Of a stretch of DNA of 64,000 nt, positions 46,201 through 55,428 are shown one piece after another (position 1 is the stretch's first letter; every line of letters begins with the position of its first letter). The notes under the pieces are model-generated. The model saw only the letters and a program-made list of their open reading frames with translations, did not search any database and had not been told where the DNA came from. The position numbers and the translations under genes were made by a program. The DNA is from Flavobacterium sp. GSB-24. GTDB taxonomy: Bacteria; Bacteroidota; Bacteroidia; Flavobacteriales; Flavobacteriaceae. The DNA is taken from positions 1,674,001-1,738,000 of the forward strand of contig NZ_AP027043.1 of NCBI RefSeq assembly GCF_027924665.1, in the 5' to 3' direction.

Positions 46201-49200
46201 AATTTTGGGGCAAGTAGTCCTTCGACCAATTTTGGAGGAATTATGCGTGCGCTGAATTCAACCAATTTTGAGCAGGGAAATGTCGAATATATTCAGTTTT
46301 GGGTACTGGATCCATATGTTGGAACAGGAGAATCACAGCCGACCAATACAGGTAAAATTTATTTCAACTTAGGAGAAGTTTCAGAAGACGTTTTAAAAGA
46401 CGGCAGAAAACAATATGAAAACGGATTAGGACCAGATCAGGTAATGGTAAATCCGCAGCCACTTTGGGGAGATGTGCCTGCATCACAATCGTTAATTTAT
46501 GCTTTTGACACCAATCCGGATAATCGTAGAAATCAAGATGTTGGTTTAGATGGACTTCCGAATTCAAAAGAAGCTTCTATTTATAATAATTACGCTGGTG
46601 AAAGTGATCCAGCAGCAGATGATTACACCTATTATTTAAATACAGATGGCGGCGTTTTAAATCGCTATAAAAAATATAATGGAACTGAGGGGAACTCTGC
46701 AGTAAGTGTAGATGATCCGAATCGTGGTTCTACAACTCTTCCAGACGTTGAAGATATCAACCGTGATAATACAATGAGTACAATCAATGCGTATTATGAA
46801 TACAGTATTGATTTAAGACCAGGAATGCAGATTGGACAAAATTATATTACAGACATTAGAGAAGTAAAAAATGTTGAACTTCCAAACGGAAGCACAACAA
46901 ATGCAAGATGGATTCAATTTAAAATCCCAGTTTCGCAGCCACAAAATACTATTGGAAATATTACAGATTTTAGATCGATTCGTTTCATGCGTATGTTTAT
47001 GACTGGATTTAATGATCAAATGACGGTTCGTTTTGGAGCATTAGATTTAGTTAGAGGAGAATGGAGAAGATACACAGGAACATTAGATGCTAATGATACA
47101 AATCCAGAAAACGACGGAACTGAGTTTGATGTTGCGGCAGTTAATATTCAGGAAAATGGGACTAAATGCCCAGTAAATTATGTTATTCCGCCAGGAGTTC
47201 AAAGAGAACAAGCATATAACAACAATACAATCATTAACCAAAATGAGCAGTCTTTAGCATTAAGAATTGGAGGTTCAGGATTAGAATATCAAGATTCTAG
47301 AGCAGTTTTCAAAAATGTAAGTGTTGATATGCGTCAATACAAAAAGTTGAAAATGTTCATTCATGCGGAATCACTTCCAAATGATAGCCAGCTTTTAGAT
47401 AATGAAATGATTGGATTTATTCGTTTTGGTAATGACTTTACGCAAAACTTTTATCAGATTGAAATTCCATTAAAAGTAACAAATACTGGAGGATCATGTG
47501 AGATAAGTCCAGATTTGGTTTGGCTGGAAGAAAATAATATTGACGTGGCTTTGTCTTTGCTGACCAGAATGAAAATATTGGCAATGAAGATTGATCCTAA
47601 TGACCCAAGAAGAGATGTAAATGGTATTTACTATCCAGATAGAGATCCATCTATAGAAGGAGGTGACCAAGACGGTAAATTGACTTTAGGTATAAAAGGA
47701 AATCCGAATTTTGGTTTAGTTCGAAATTTAATGGTCGGAGTAAAAAGTGCTGCAGATCATAAAAACATTAATGGAGAAGTTTGGTTTAACGAGCTTCGTA
47801 TGTCTGATTTGGAAAACAAAGGCGGTATGGCAGCCTTGTTAAATGTCGATACCAATATGGCCGATTTGATGACATTATCAGCATCAGGAAAAAAGAGTAC
47901 CATTGGTTTTGGTTCTCTTGAAGAGGGGGCTAATGAAAGAGATCGTGAAGATATCCAACAATATAACATAGTAACAAACTTAAATTTAGGAAAATTACTG
48001 CCTAAGAAATGGGGAATTAATCTTCCGTTCAATTATGCAATTGGAGAAGAAGTTATTACACCAGAATACGATCCCTTTAATCAGGATATTAAACTGAAAC
48101 AGTTAATTGCGAAAACAACAGATCCAGCAGAAAAAGATAATATTAGAACACGTGCAGTAGATTATACTAAGCGTAAGAGTATTAACTTTATTGGAGTACG
48201 AAAAGACAGAGCCCAAGAGCAGAAACCTCATGTTTATGATGTAGAAAACTTTACATTCTCCCAATCTTATAATCAGGTAGAAAGACATGATTATGAAGTA
48301 GAAGATTATGAAGATGAGCAATCGAACACAGCCGTGAATTATGCGTATACATTCCAGCCGAAAGAAGTGGTTCCGTTCAAGCAGACCAAATTCATGAAAA
48401 CAAGTGAATATTGGAAACTATTGAGTGATTTCAATTTTAATTATCTTCCTTCAAATATCTCTTTTAATACAAATATTATTAGACAAAGTAATCGCCAGCA
48501 ATATCGACAAGTTGATGTAGAAGGTATTGGTCTTGATCCGCTTTACAGAAGAAATTTTGCATTCAATTATCAATATGGTTTTGGATTCAATCTGACAAAA
48601 TCATTAAAATTAAATTATACTGCTGCATCGAATAATATTGTTAGGAACTTTTTGAATGACGATAATTCGCCAAAAGAAGACTTTAATATTTGGGACGATT
48701 ATTTTGATATTGGTACGCCAAATCAGCATTTGCAGCAATTGGTTTTAAATTATGATATACCAATTAATAAAATTCCAATTTTCAGTTTCGTAAAAGCAAC
48801 TTATTCTTATACTGCCGATTATAATTGGCAAAGAGCTTCAACAGCATTTTCGCAATATGAAGAAGAAAATCCAGATGGATCGACAACTCTGTGGGATTTA
48901 GGAAATACAATCCAAAATGCTAATTCAAATACTTTAACTACAACATTAAATATGAACACGTTGTATAAGTATTTAGGTCTAACGCCAGGTTCTAAAACAG
49001 CTGCGAAAACAAAACCAACAGCGCCACCTAAGCCAGGTGAAAAAATTGTAAACACTGCGAAGCCAACAGTAAGTAGAAGTCCTTTCTACGACGGTTTAAT
49101 TGGAGTTTTGACAAGTGTTAAGAACATTCAAATTAATTATACTAAAAACAGCGGTACTGTTTTGCCAGGATATATACCAGGAGTAGGTTTCTTTGGTACA

Positions 49201-50526
49201 TCAAAACCATCATTAGGATTCGTATTTGGTAGTCAGGATGACATACGTTACGAAGCGGCCAAAAATGGATGGTTGACCAATTATCAAAATTTTAATCAAA
49301 ATTATACTCAGGTAAGTAATAAACTTTTGAAAATTACAGCAAATGTTGATTTGTTTCCTGATTTGAAAATTGATTTAAATATGGATCGTGCGTATTCTGA
49401 AAACTCGTCCGAACAATATACGGTTAGAGATTCAATTGGAGGATTGTATTATAAGCCTTTGTCGCCATATACATACGGAATGTTTTCTATTTCAACAGTA
49501 TTGATCAAAACTGCTTTTTCAACAAGTAATGAAACGCAGTCTGCGGCATTTGATGATTTTAGAAATAATCGTTTAATAATTGCAAATCGTTTAGCGGAAG
49601 ATCATTATGGAGCAGTTATTCCTAGATATGATGCGTCTACTCTTCCAACAGAAGATCCGAATGCTCCATTGGATAATCTTGCAAATCCAAATAATAGTCA
49701 AAGAAAGTTAATCCAGTCAAATGATGGGTATCCAATAGGATTTAGTAAAAGTAATCAGGCAGTCTTGCTTCCTTCGTTTTTAGCAGCTTATACAGGAAGT
49801 GATGCCTCAAATGCTTCGACAAGTATTTTTAGAAGTTTCCCTATCCCGAACTGGACTGTGAAGTATAATGGTTTGATGCGTTATAAATATTTTAAAGATC
49901 ATTTTAAACGTTTCTCTTTACAGCATAATTACAGAGCTTCATATACAATCAGCCAGTTTAGATCGAACTTTGATTATTTAGAAAATCCTAACGGGCAGGA
50001 TGTCAATTCGAATTTCTTTAATAAAACAATTATGTCGAATGTTAACTTGGTAGAGCAGTTTAGTCCGCTTATTCGAGTTGATTTTGAGCTGAAGAGTTCA
50101 CTTCGTTTATTAACTGAAATTAAAAAAGACCGAGCCTTATCGATGAGTTTTGACAACAATTTGTTGACAGAAGTTAAAGGAGTAGAGTATGTTGTTGGGT
50201 TAGGATATCGTTTTAAAGATGTAATTTTCTCTTCAAGATTGGCAGATAATCCAACTGGAATTATTAAAAGTGATATTAATATCAAAGCTGATTTTTCATA
50301 TAGAAACAATGAAACTTTAGTTAGGTATTTAGATTACGATAATAATCAGCTGGCTGCGGGACAAAATATTTGGACCTTAAAGTTGACTGCTGATTATGCT
50401 TTCAGTAAAAACTTGACAGCAATATTTTATTATGATCATTCGTTCTCGAAAGCAGTTATTTCGACTTCATTTCCTTTAACGAACATCAGATCAGGTTTCA
50501 CACTTCGTTATAATTTTGGAAATTAA
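43261..50526 (+). CDS. sprA: SprA, T9SS outer-membrane translocon / gliding motility protein
   Basis: A 2421-residue protein with a signal peptide (MRKICILLLVLLCGNVLRAQ). It is the homologue of F. johnsoniae SprA and P. gingivalis Sov, the giant 36-stranded barrel through which type IX cargo crosses the outer membrane. The N-terminal motif DPITDRYIYTN and the tyrosine/asparagine-rich, strand-forming body agree with SprA, as does the final RSGFTLRYNFGN. Length matches the family (about 2400). Its position between ruvA and gcvH is the gene order I recall for F. johnsoniae. All T9SS cargo, including the adhesin at 27560, would depend on it. No frameshift or internal stop is seen. Confidence 0.96.
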   Translation: MRKICILLLVLLCGNVLRAQVTPATQDTTKTQFSVGKIEIADPPSILSAYRYDPITDRYIYTNSVDGFSINYPLILTPKEYEDLVLKESRRDYFRKKSDAIDGKKTGSEAAKKDLLPRYYINSSLFESIFGSNTIDVKPTGSVEMDLGLRYTKQDNPSFSPRNRSSLTFDFDQRISMSLMGKIGTRLEVNANYDTQSTFAFQNLFKLAYTPSEDDIIQSVEVGNVSMPLNSTLIRGAQSLFGAKVKAQFGKTTITGVFSEQKSQTKSIVAEGGGTVQNFDLFALDYDNDRHFFLSQYFRNKYDSSLRNYPFIDSRVQITRLEVWVTNKQNRVTTNNNNLRNIIALQDLGEGQVSGVPDNEVVVITNSAGFFNNPIDSPTDNTNNKYNPATIGQGGSYLNSNIREIVTAGSGFNNANVSEGTDYSVLENARKLTTNEYTFNPQLGYISLQQRLANDEILAVAFEYTVGGKVYQVGEFGSDGVDATVVTGNNNANQAIVTQSLVLKMLKSSLTNVNNPVWNLMMKNVYQIPQAYQIKQEDFRLNILYTDPSPINYITPVPGTLFPDDDPVNPDPNNYYITKTPLLNVFNLDQLNSTNDPQKGGDGFFDYVPGITVDVQNARIIFTTKEPFGELLFRKLQNTGSGENYNDPTTYNPNQQKYVFRNMYRSTQAGALQDSDKNKFLLRGKYKSSGSNGIPIGAFNVPQGSVVVTAAGRVLVEGIDYSVDYQLGRVQILDPSLQASNTPIEVSLENNSIFGQQTRRFMGFNIERKMSENFVLGATFLKMTERPFTQKSSYGQESVNNTIFGFNGNYSTEVPFLTRLANKLPNVDTDVPSNLSIRGEVAFLKPDAPKASDFEGEATIYIDDFEGSQTTIDMRSAYAWSLSSTPYIGSINDNTFNASSNTLDYGFKRAKLAWYTIDPVFYASKPSGISNDDLSLNSTRRIYSRELYPNTDIAQGQIQVVNTLDLTYYPSDRGPYNNNPNFGASSPSTNFGGIMRALNSTNFEQGNVEYIQFWVLDPYVGTGESQPTNTGKIYFNLGEVSEDVLKDGRKQYENGLGPDQVMVNPQPLWGDVPASQSLIYAFDTNPDNRRNQDVGLDGLPNSKEASIYNNYAGESDPAADDYTYYLNTDGGVLNRYKKYNGTEGNSAVSVDDPNRGSTTLPDVEDINRDNTMSTINAYYEYSIDLRPGMQIGQNYITDIREVKNVELPNGSTTNARWIQFKIPVSQPQNTIGNITDFRSIRFMRMFMTGFNDQMTVRFGALDLVRGEWRRYTGTLDANDTNPENDGTEFDVAAVNIQENGTKCPVNYVIPPGVQREQAYNNNTIINQNEQSLALRIGGSGLEYQDSRAVFKNVSVDMRQYKKLKMFIHAESLPNDSQLLDNEMIGFIRFGNDFTQNFYQIEIPLKVTNTGGSCEISPDLVWLEENNIDVALSLLTRMKILAMKIDPNDPRRDVNGIYYPDRDPSIEGGDQDGKLTLGIKGNPNFGLVRNLMVGVKSAADHKNINGEVWFNELRMSDLENKGGMAALLNVDTNMADLMTLSASGKKSTIGFGSLEEGANERDREDIQQYNIVTNLNLGKLLPKKWGINLPFNYAIGEEVITPEYDPFNQDIKLKQLIAKTTDPAEKDNIRTRAVDYTKRKSINFIGVRKDRAQEQKPHVYDVENFTFSQSYNQVERHDYEVEDYEDEQSNTAVNYAYTFQPKEVVPFKQTKFMKTSEYWKLLSDFNFNYLPSNISFNTNIIRQSNRQQYRQVDVEGIGLDPLYRRNFAFNYQYGFGFNLTKSLKLNYTAASNNIVRNFLNDDNSPKEDFNIWDDYFDIGTPNQHLQQLVLNYDIPINKIPIFSFVKATYSYTADYNWQRASTAFSQYEEENPDGSTTLWDLGNTIQNANSNTLTTTLNMNTLYKYLGLTPGSKTAAKTKPTAPPKPGEKIVNTAKPTVSRSPFYDGLIGVLTSVKNIQINYTKNSGTVLPGYIPGVGFFGTSKPSLGFVFGSQDDIRYEAAKNGWLTNYQNFNQNYTQVSNKLLKITANVDLFPDLKIDLNMDRAYSENSSEQYTVRDSIGGLYYKPLSPYTYGMFSISTVLIKTAFSTSNETQSAAFDDFRNNRLIIANRLAEDHYGAVIPRYDASTLPTEDPNAPLDNLANPNNSQRKLIQSNDGYPIGFSKSNQAVLLPSFLAAYTGSDASNASTSIFRSFPIPNWTVKYNGLMRYKYFKDHFKRFSLQHNYRASYTISQFRSNFDYLENPNGQDVNSNFFNKTIMSNVNLVEQFSPLIRVDFELKSSLRLLTEIKKDRALSMSFDNNLLTEVKGVEYVVGLGYRFKDVIFSSRLADNPTGIIKSDINIKADFSYRNNETLVRYLDYDNNQLAAGQNIWTLKLTADYAFSKNLTAIFYYDHSFSKAVISTSFPLTNIRSGFTLRYNFGN

Positions 50527-50563
50527 TTTTTAGTTTCTAAACTAAATTTCATTAGAAGATTAT

Positions 50564-50571
50564 TACATTTG
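50564..50571 (+). promoter_or_regulatory. -7 element of the gcvH promoter
   Basis: TACATTTG fits TAnnTTTG, 40 bases before the gcvH ATG. A TTTC at 50547-50550 is the nearest -33-like sequence, at too short a spacing, so support is partial. Confidence 0.35.
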
Positions 50572-50611
50572 TGGCTTAAATTTTAAATTATCAATTTTCA
50601 AACATACTATT

Positions 50612-50992
50612 ATGAGCATACCAGCAAATTTAAAGTACACAAAAGATCACGAATGGGTTAGCATCGAAGGAGATGTTGCGACTGTAGGAATTACTCATTT
50701 TGCACAAAAAGAGTTAGGGGATATCGTGTATGTTGAGGTAGAAACTTTAGATCAGACACTTTCAAAAGATGAAGTTTTTGGAACTGTTGAAGCTGTAAAA
50801 ACAGTTTCAGATTTATTTTTACCATTAACAGGTGAAATCATTGCTTTTAATGAAGACTTAGAAAGTGCTCCTGAAACTGTAAATTCTGATCCTTATGGAG
50901 CAGGATGGATGATTAAAATTAAAATTGCTGATGCATCAGAGATTGATTCTTTATTATCTGATGAAGCTTATAAAACATTAATCGGTGCCTAA
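50612..50992 (+). CDS. gcvH: glycine cleavage system H protein
   Basis: A 126-residue lipoyl carrier that shuttles the aminomethyl group between the P, T and L proteins. The lipoylated Lys is K63 in VEAVKTVSD, within the standard fold ([20 protein letters not shown]). The length is typical. The other glycine-cleavage genes are not in the window. Its stop is overlapped by the next gene's GTG by 8 bases. Confidence 0.97.
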   Translation: MSIPANLKYTKDHEWVSIEGDVATVGITHFAQKELGDIVYVEVETLDQTLSKDEVFGTVEAVKTVSDLFLPLTGEIIAFNEDLESAPETVNSDPYGAGWMIKIKIADASEIDSLLSDEAYKTLIGA

Positions 50993-51368
50993 ACAGTTAT
51001 TATTACTTTGGGCGATTGTCTGTTCTGGAATTATTGCTTATTTCTGTTTGACAGATTCGGGTAATTTACCAGCAGTTAATATTCCAAGTCTTGATAAAAT
51101 TGTACATTTCTGTTTCCACTTTGGATTTACAATTTCATGGATTTTGTTTTTCAAAAAAGAATTAAAAGGAAAAGAAGCAGACGATTATAAAGCTTATTTG
51201 ATTTCGTTTATTTTTTCTGTTTTTTTTGGAATTACAATCGAAATCCTGCAAGCTGCTCTTACAGTTACCAGAGCTTCGGATGTTGCAGATGTTTTAGCAA
51301 ATGCGCTTGGGGCGTTCACGGCAGTTTTTTCTGCTATAGCCTTTAAAAAGCAAATCAATAAAATATAA
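50985..51368 (+). CDS. VanZ-like family membrane protein
   Basis: A 127-residue protein with about four TM helices, matching the VanZ-like family ([20 protein letters not shown], then [24 protein letters not shown], where the acidic residue after the helix is conserved). The function is unclear; some relatives affect teicoplanin resistance. The start is GTG 50985 within the gcvH stop region (GTGCCTAA), so its translation is probably coupled to gcvH. Confidence 0.82.
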   Translation: MPKQLLLLWAIVCSGIIAYFCLTDSGNLPAVNIPSLDKIVHFCFHFGFTISWILFFKKELKGKEADDYKAYLISFIFSVFFGITIEILQAALTVTRASDVADVLANALGAFTAVFSAIAFKKQINKI

Positions 51369-51374
51369 TATTAG

Positions 51375-51398
51375 AAACCCACTTCGGTGGGTTTTTTT
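51375..51398 (+). terminator. terminator after the VanZ-like gene
   Basis: Stem AAACCCAC (51375-51382), tetraloop TTCG, stem GTGGGTTT (51387-51394) and a T run to 51398. Confidence 0.93.
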
Positions 51399-51448
51399 CT
51401 ACAAGAAAAGCAAACTTTTAAAACGCTGTTTTTTATCAATATAAAATG

Positions 51449-51456
51449 TACTTTTG
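51449..51456 (+). promoter_or_regulatory. -7 element of the deoC promoter
   Basis: TACTTTTG matches TAnnTTTG. It overlaps an in-frame TTG at 51454, so the ATG at 51481 is the likely deoC start. No clear -33 TTTG. Confidence 0.45.
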
Positions 51457-51480
51457 TGCTGGTTTTCTGCAACTTCGATC

Positions 51481-52227
51481 ATGATAAATGTAAAGCAATA
51501 TTTAGACTCCACATATTTAAAAACTGCATCGCAAGCTGGTCTTTCTGAAGCAGAAAATACAATTGTGGTTAAAAAGGCCATTCAAGAAGCTATTCAAGAA
51601 GGATTTAAATTAATTATGATTCGGCCAGAATATGTTTCTCTGGCTAAAGAAATGATTTCAGAAGCCAATTCTGTTTTGTTAGTAGGAACTGTAATTGATT
51701 TTCCAGAAGGGAAGTCAAGTCTTGAAACTAAGATTAAAGAAGCAAACGAAGCAATTGCAAATGGAGCCGACGATCTGGATTTTGTTTGTAATTATGAAGC
51801 TTTTAAAAATGGGGAAATAGATTTAATAAAACAAGAAATTTTATTTGGAACCCAGATTGGTCTAGCGAATAACAAAACTGTAAAATGGATTATAGAAGTT
51901 GCGGCTTTAACAGATAAAGAAATTATTCAACTATCGGCTTTGATAAAAAATGTTGTAGTTTCAAATTTTCAAGAAGAAGACTTTGCTTCAGTTTTTGTAA
52001 AATCTTCAACAGGATTTTATAGAACAGATAACAATGCTCCTAATGGAGCGACAATTCCAACTATAATTATAATGCTTGAAAATGCTTCACCTTTATCGGT
52101 AAAAGCAGCTGGAGGTGTGCGATCTTATAAAGAAGCATCAGAAATGATCAATTTAGGAGTTAAGCGCATAGGAACTTCAGCGGCAAAAGCAATTTCAAAC
52201 GGAGAAAATTCCCCAAATCAATATTAA
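51481..52227 (+). CDS. deoC: deoxyribose-phosphate aldolase
   Basis: A 248-residue class I aldolase that splits 2-deoxyribose-5-phosphate into acetaldehyde and glyceraldehyde-3-phosphate in nucleoside salvage. The Schiff-base lysine lies in FVKSSTGF; GADDLDFVCNYEAF and the phosphate-binding AAGGVRSYKEA are also present. The ATG at 51481 (MINVKQYLDSTYL) is chosen over TTG 51454, which sits on the promoter. It is followed 19 bases later by remB. Confidence 0.95.
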   Translation: MINVKQYLDSTYLKTASQAGLSEAENTIVVKKAIQEAIQEGFKLIMIRPEYVSLAKEMISEANSVLLVGTVIDFPEGKSSLETKIKEANEAIANGADDLDFVCNYEAFKNGEIDLIKQEILFGTQIGLANNKTVKWIIEVAALTDKEIIQLSALIKNVVVSNFQEEDFASVFVKSSTGFYRTDNNAPNGATIPTIIIMLENASPLSVKAAGGVRSYKEASEMINLGVKRIGTSAAKAISNGENSPNQY

Positions 52228-52246
52228 ATAAATACCTATATTTTAA

Positions 52247-54367
52247 GTGAATAAGTTTTTTTTATCCCTTGTTTTAATTTTTTCATTTTTGATTGTTTCT
52301 TCACAGCAAAATGGTGCTTCTGTTCAACCGGGTTTTACGGCAGAAATGTTTCCTGTTTTTCCTAACTGCGAAAACTTAGAAGGTAAAAAACTAGAAAATT
52401 GTTTTTATAAAGAAGTTCAGGATTTTGTATTTAATAATTTTCAAGTTCCAGAAAACTTAAAGCAAAATAATTATAAAGGTGCAGTAAAAGTACTTTTTGA
52501 AGTGAATGCAGAAGGAGAATTTAAAGTAATTTATGTATCAGCAGCAAATGATGAATTGTCTCAAGAAGCAAAACGAGTATTTGAAAAATTTCCAAAAATA
52601 AAGCCGTCAACTTACAACGGAAAAGCTACTTATTCTAAATATACAATTTCTATCGATTTGCCGCTTAAAAGTTCAGAGCAGCTTGCTGCTGAAGCTTTGG
52701 CGGCATCTGAAATTTTAAAGCCAATTGAAAAACCAATGACAGAGCTGGATAGCATTGTATATAAAAAATACAATAATCCAGAATTTGAAAGTCATTTAAA
52801 TATTCCTTTTTCTCACAGTTATTATGCTCAGTTCGATGCGGCAATGAACCAAGTGGGAAGCAATAATCATACGGCTTCTAAACCTTATACGTATGCTGAG
52901 GTTTCTAAGTATTATAACTTAAAAGCCGTTAATGAGTCTTTGCAGAAAAATGTTTCAACCTGGCTGGGAAGAAAATGGTGGAACGAAAATCTAGTACAGA
53001 TTCAAGGAGAAGATTACTGGTTTTCTTTGAACCCTATTGTCGATTTGCAAATGGGTAAAGCTTCAGATCTTGATGCATCATATACTTATGTAAATACAAG
53101 AGCATTGAATTTTAGAGGAGGTTTAGGAAAACAGATCAATTTTACAACTACATTTTTTGAAAGTCAAGGGAGATTTGCAGGTTATTTTAATGATTATGCA
53201 GAGTCAATCAAGCCATCTGGTGGAAATCCTGCGATAATTCCAGGAGTTGGGATTGCAAAAAGATTCAAAACAGATGCTTATGATTTTCCTTTGGCTGATG
53301 CCAATATTACGTTTACACCAAACAAAATTTTTGATCTGCAATTGGGGTATGGCCGAAATTTTATAGGAGATGGTTATCGTTCGCTTTTAGAAAGCGATGG
53401 AGCAAGTCCTTATCCTTATTTTAAAATTAATACCAATTTCTGGAAAATTAAGTATACCAATACTTATATGTGGATGAAAGATGTTCGCCCAGAGGTAACG
53501 GTAGATAGAACATATGCTACAAAATTCATGGCAAACCATTATTTGAGCTGGAATGTTTCAAATAGATTAAATTTAGGTTTCTTTGAATCTGTAGTCTGGA
53601 CAAATACCAACAACAGAGGTTTTGATATTAATTTTGTGAACCCTATAATTTTTTATCGTGCAGTAGAATTTGGATCTTCATCTAGAAGCGGAAATGCGCT
53701 TTTAGGGATAACAGGTAAGTACAAATGGAATAATAACATCAATTTATATTCTCAATTTTTGATTGATGAATTTTCTGTTTCGGATGTTGGAGCAGGGAAT
53801 CAAAGCTGGAAAAATAAATTTGGATTCCAGCTTGGAGCAAAATATTTCAATGCATTTAATGTAAAAGATTTATTGTTTCAGGTAGAATTTAACCATGTAC
53901 GTCCATATGTGTACTCTCATAGCGCAGTTATTACAAATTACGGACACAATAATCAAAGCGTTGGGCACCAGTGGGGAGGAAACTTTAAAGAGTTAATTGT
54001 GATTGGCCGCTATCATAAAGGACGTTTGTTTGGAGATGCTAAATTTACGATGGGAACAAGAGGTTTAGATTTTGACACAGCTGAAGACTCGTATAACTAT
54101 GGTGGCAATATTTATAAAAGCTATGATGAAAACCGTCCTTATAATACAGGTGTAAAAGTAGGGCAGGGAAATAAAACAAGTATTTTCATCGCGGATATTC
54201 AAGGCGGATATTTGATTAATCCGATGACAAATTTGAAATTATTTGGAAGTTTAATTTATCGAAATTTCGACCCAACGCAGGAAACTGCTGCAACATTTAA
54301 GCAAAGTACAACTTGGTTTAGTATAGGTTTGCGTTCAGATATTTTCAATTGGTATTTTGATTACTAG
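52247..54367 (+). CDS. remB: gliding motility protein RemB (TonB-like N-terminus, outer-membrane barrel)
   Basis: A 706-residue protein with a signal peptide (MNKFFLSLVLIFSFLIVSSQ); the start is GTG 52247. Residues about 30-145 have a TonB C-terminal-type fold (KGAVKVLFEVNAEGEFKVIYVS then FEKFPKIKPSTYNGK). After a linker comes a strand-rich barrel of Wzi-like character (LQLGYGRNFIGDGYRSLL, MGTRGLDFD) ending in an aromatic residue (WYFDY). This matches RemB, a surface protein of F. johnsoniae linked to gliding, and the position four genes after sprA agrees with the order I recall. Function is from the family and not demonstrated here. Confidence 0.85.
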   Translation: MNKFFLSLVLIFSFLIVSSQQNGASVQPGFTAEMFPVFPNCENLEGKKLENCFYKEVQDFVFNNFQVPENLKQNNYKGAVKVLFEVNAEGEFKVIYVSAANDELSQEAKRVFEKFPKIKPSTYNGKATYSKYTISIDLPLKSSEQLAAEALAASEILKPIEKPMTELDSIVYKKYNNPEFESHLNIPFSHSYYAQFDAAMNQVGSNNHTASKPYTYAEVSKYYNLKAVNESLQKNVSTWLGRKWWNENLVQIQGEDYWFSLNPIVDLQMGKASDLDASYTYVNTRALNFRGGLGKQINFTTTFFESQGRFAGYFNDYAESIKPSGGNPAIIPGVGIAKRFKTDAYDFPLADANITFTPNKIFDLQLGYGRNFIGDGYRSLLESDGASPYPYFKINTNFWKIKYTNTYMWMKDVRPEVTVDRTYATKFMANHYLSWNVSNRLNLGFFESVVWTNTNNRGFDINFVNPIIFYRAVEFGSSSRSGNALLGITGKYKWNNNINLYSQFLIDEFSVSDVGAGNQSWKNKFGFQLGAKYFNAFNVKDLLFQVEFNHVRPYVYSHSAVITNYGHNNQSVGHQWGGNFKELIVIGRYHKGRLFGDAKFTMGTRGLDFDTAEDSYNYGGNIYKSYDENRPYNTGVKVGQGNKTSIFIADIQGGYLINPMTNLKLFGSLIYRNFDPTQETAATFKQSTTWFSIGLRSDIFNWYFDY

Positions 54368-54481
54368 TTTTTAATAAGATTTTTCGAAATAATAGTGTTA
54401 AAGTATGGCGAGTTCTTAATTTGTAAAGGTTTTATTGAAAAAAATCTATTTTTATAGGTCTAAATTCTACAATCTAATTTG

Positions 54482-54489
54482 TACATTTG
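54482..54489 (+). promoter_or_regulatory. -7 element of the ctaB-cox operon promoter
   Basis: TACATTTG matches TAnnTTTG. It overlaps the most upstream in-frame TTG (54479), implying a start at TTG 54524 instead. No close -33 TTTG. Confidence 0.5.
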
Positions 54490-54523
54490 CAGCACTCAAA
54501 AAAATACACAAACAACAACGGTA

Positions 54524-55426
54524 TTGAACGCTGCAAAAAATACATTATCAATCAAATCAATATTTCTAGATTTTAAAGAGATTACTAAGGCTGGATTGGC
54601 TATTAGTGTTTTATTTTCTTCTATTGCAGGATATTTGTTAGGAGTTGATTCTGAACATCCATTTAAATGGAGTACTTTGGCTGTTTTAGCAGTTGGAGGA
54701 TATTGCATGGTTGGGGCATCAAATGCTTTTAATCAAGTAATAGAAAAAGATATCGATTCGTTGATGGATCGAACTAAAAATCGTCCAGTTCCTTCAGGCA
54801 GAATGTCTCCAAGAGTAGCTTTGCTAGTAGCAAGCCTGCTTACGATTCTAGGAATTGCGCTTCTTTATACGATAAATGCAAAGTCGGCAATGTTTGCTGC
54901 AATATCTATATTTTTGTATACAAGTATCTATACGCCATTAAAAACGGTTACTTCTTTGTCTGTTTTTGTTGGAGCTTTCCCAGGAGCAATTCCATTTATG
55001 CTGGGCTGGGTAGCGGCGACAGGAGAATTTGGCATCGAAGCAGGAACTTTGTTTCTAATTCAGTTTTTCTGGCAGTTTCCGCATTTTTGGTCTATCGGAT
55101 GGTTTTTATATGAAGATTATGAGAAGGCAGGGATTTTTATGCTGCCAACAGGTAAAAAAGACAAAGGAACAGCATTACAAATTATTTTATATACAATTTG
55201 GCTTATAATAGCATCATTGCTGCCGGTTTTAGGTTTTACAGGACAATTATTTATTTCTCCAATCTCAGCAATTTTAGTTTTTCTGTTAGGTATTTGGATG
55301 CTTTTTTATGCAGTTCGTTTGTACAAGTTAAGAACTGCCAAAGCAGCTAGAACATTAATGCTGGTAAGTGTTTCTTATATTTCGCTTTTACAAATTGTAT
55401 ATATAGTAGATAAATTTTTAAGATAG
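54524..55426 (+). CDS. ctaB: protoheme IX farnesyltransferase (heme o synthase)
   Basis: A 300-residue UbiA-family prenyltransferase that farnesylates heme b to heme o, the precursor of heme a for the aa3 oxidase. About nine TM helices are visible. The prenyl-diphosphate motif NAFNQVIEKDIDSLMDRTKNRP (D-x3-D) lies near residue 80, with YTSIYTPLKT after it. The start TTG 54524 (NAAKNTLSIKSIF) is preferred because the upstream TTG at 54479 lies on the promoter; no ATG is suitably placed. It heads ctaB-coxIII-coxIII-coxIV. Confidence 0.93.
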   Translation: MNAAKNTLSIKSIFLDFKEITKAGLAISVLFSSIAGYLLGVDSEHPFKWSTLAVLAVGGYCMVGASNAFNQVIEKDIDSLMDRTKNRPVPSGRMSPRVALLVASLLTILGIALLYTINAKSAMFAAISIFLYTSIYTPLKTVTSLSVFVGAFPGAIPFMLGWVAATGEFGIEAGTLFLIQFFWQFPHFWSIGWFLYEDYEKAGIFMLPTGKKDKGTALQIILYTIWLIIASLLPVLGFTGQLFISPISAILVFLLGIWMLFYAVRLYKLRTAKAARTLMLVSVSYISLLQIVYIVDKFLR

Positions 55427-55428
55427 TT

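Noticed and set aside
50529..50546. TTTAGTTT/AAACTAAA inverted repeat after sprA as a terminator
   Set aside because: The stem is only A-T rich with a two-base loop and no T run beyond; weak as a terminator and may be chance in AT-rich DNA.
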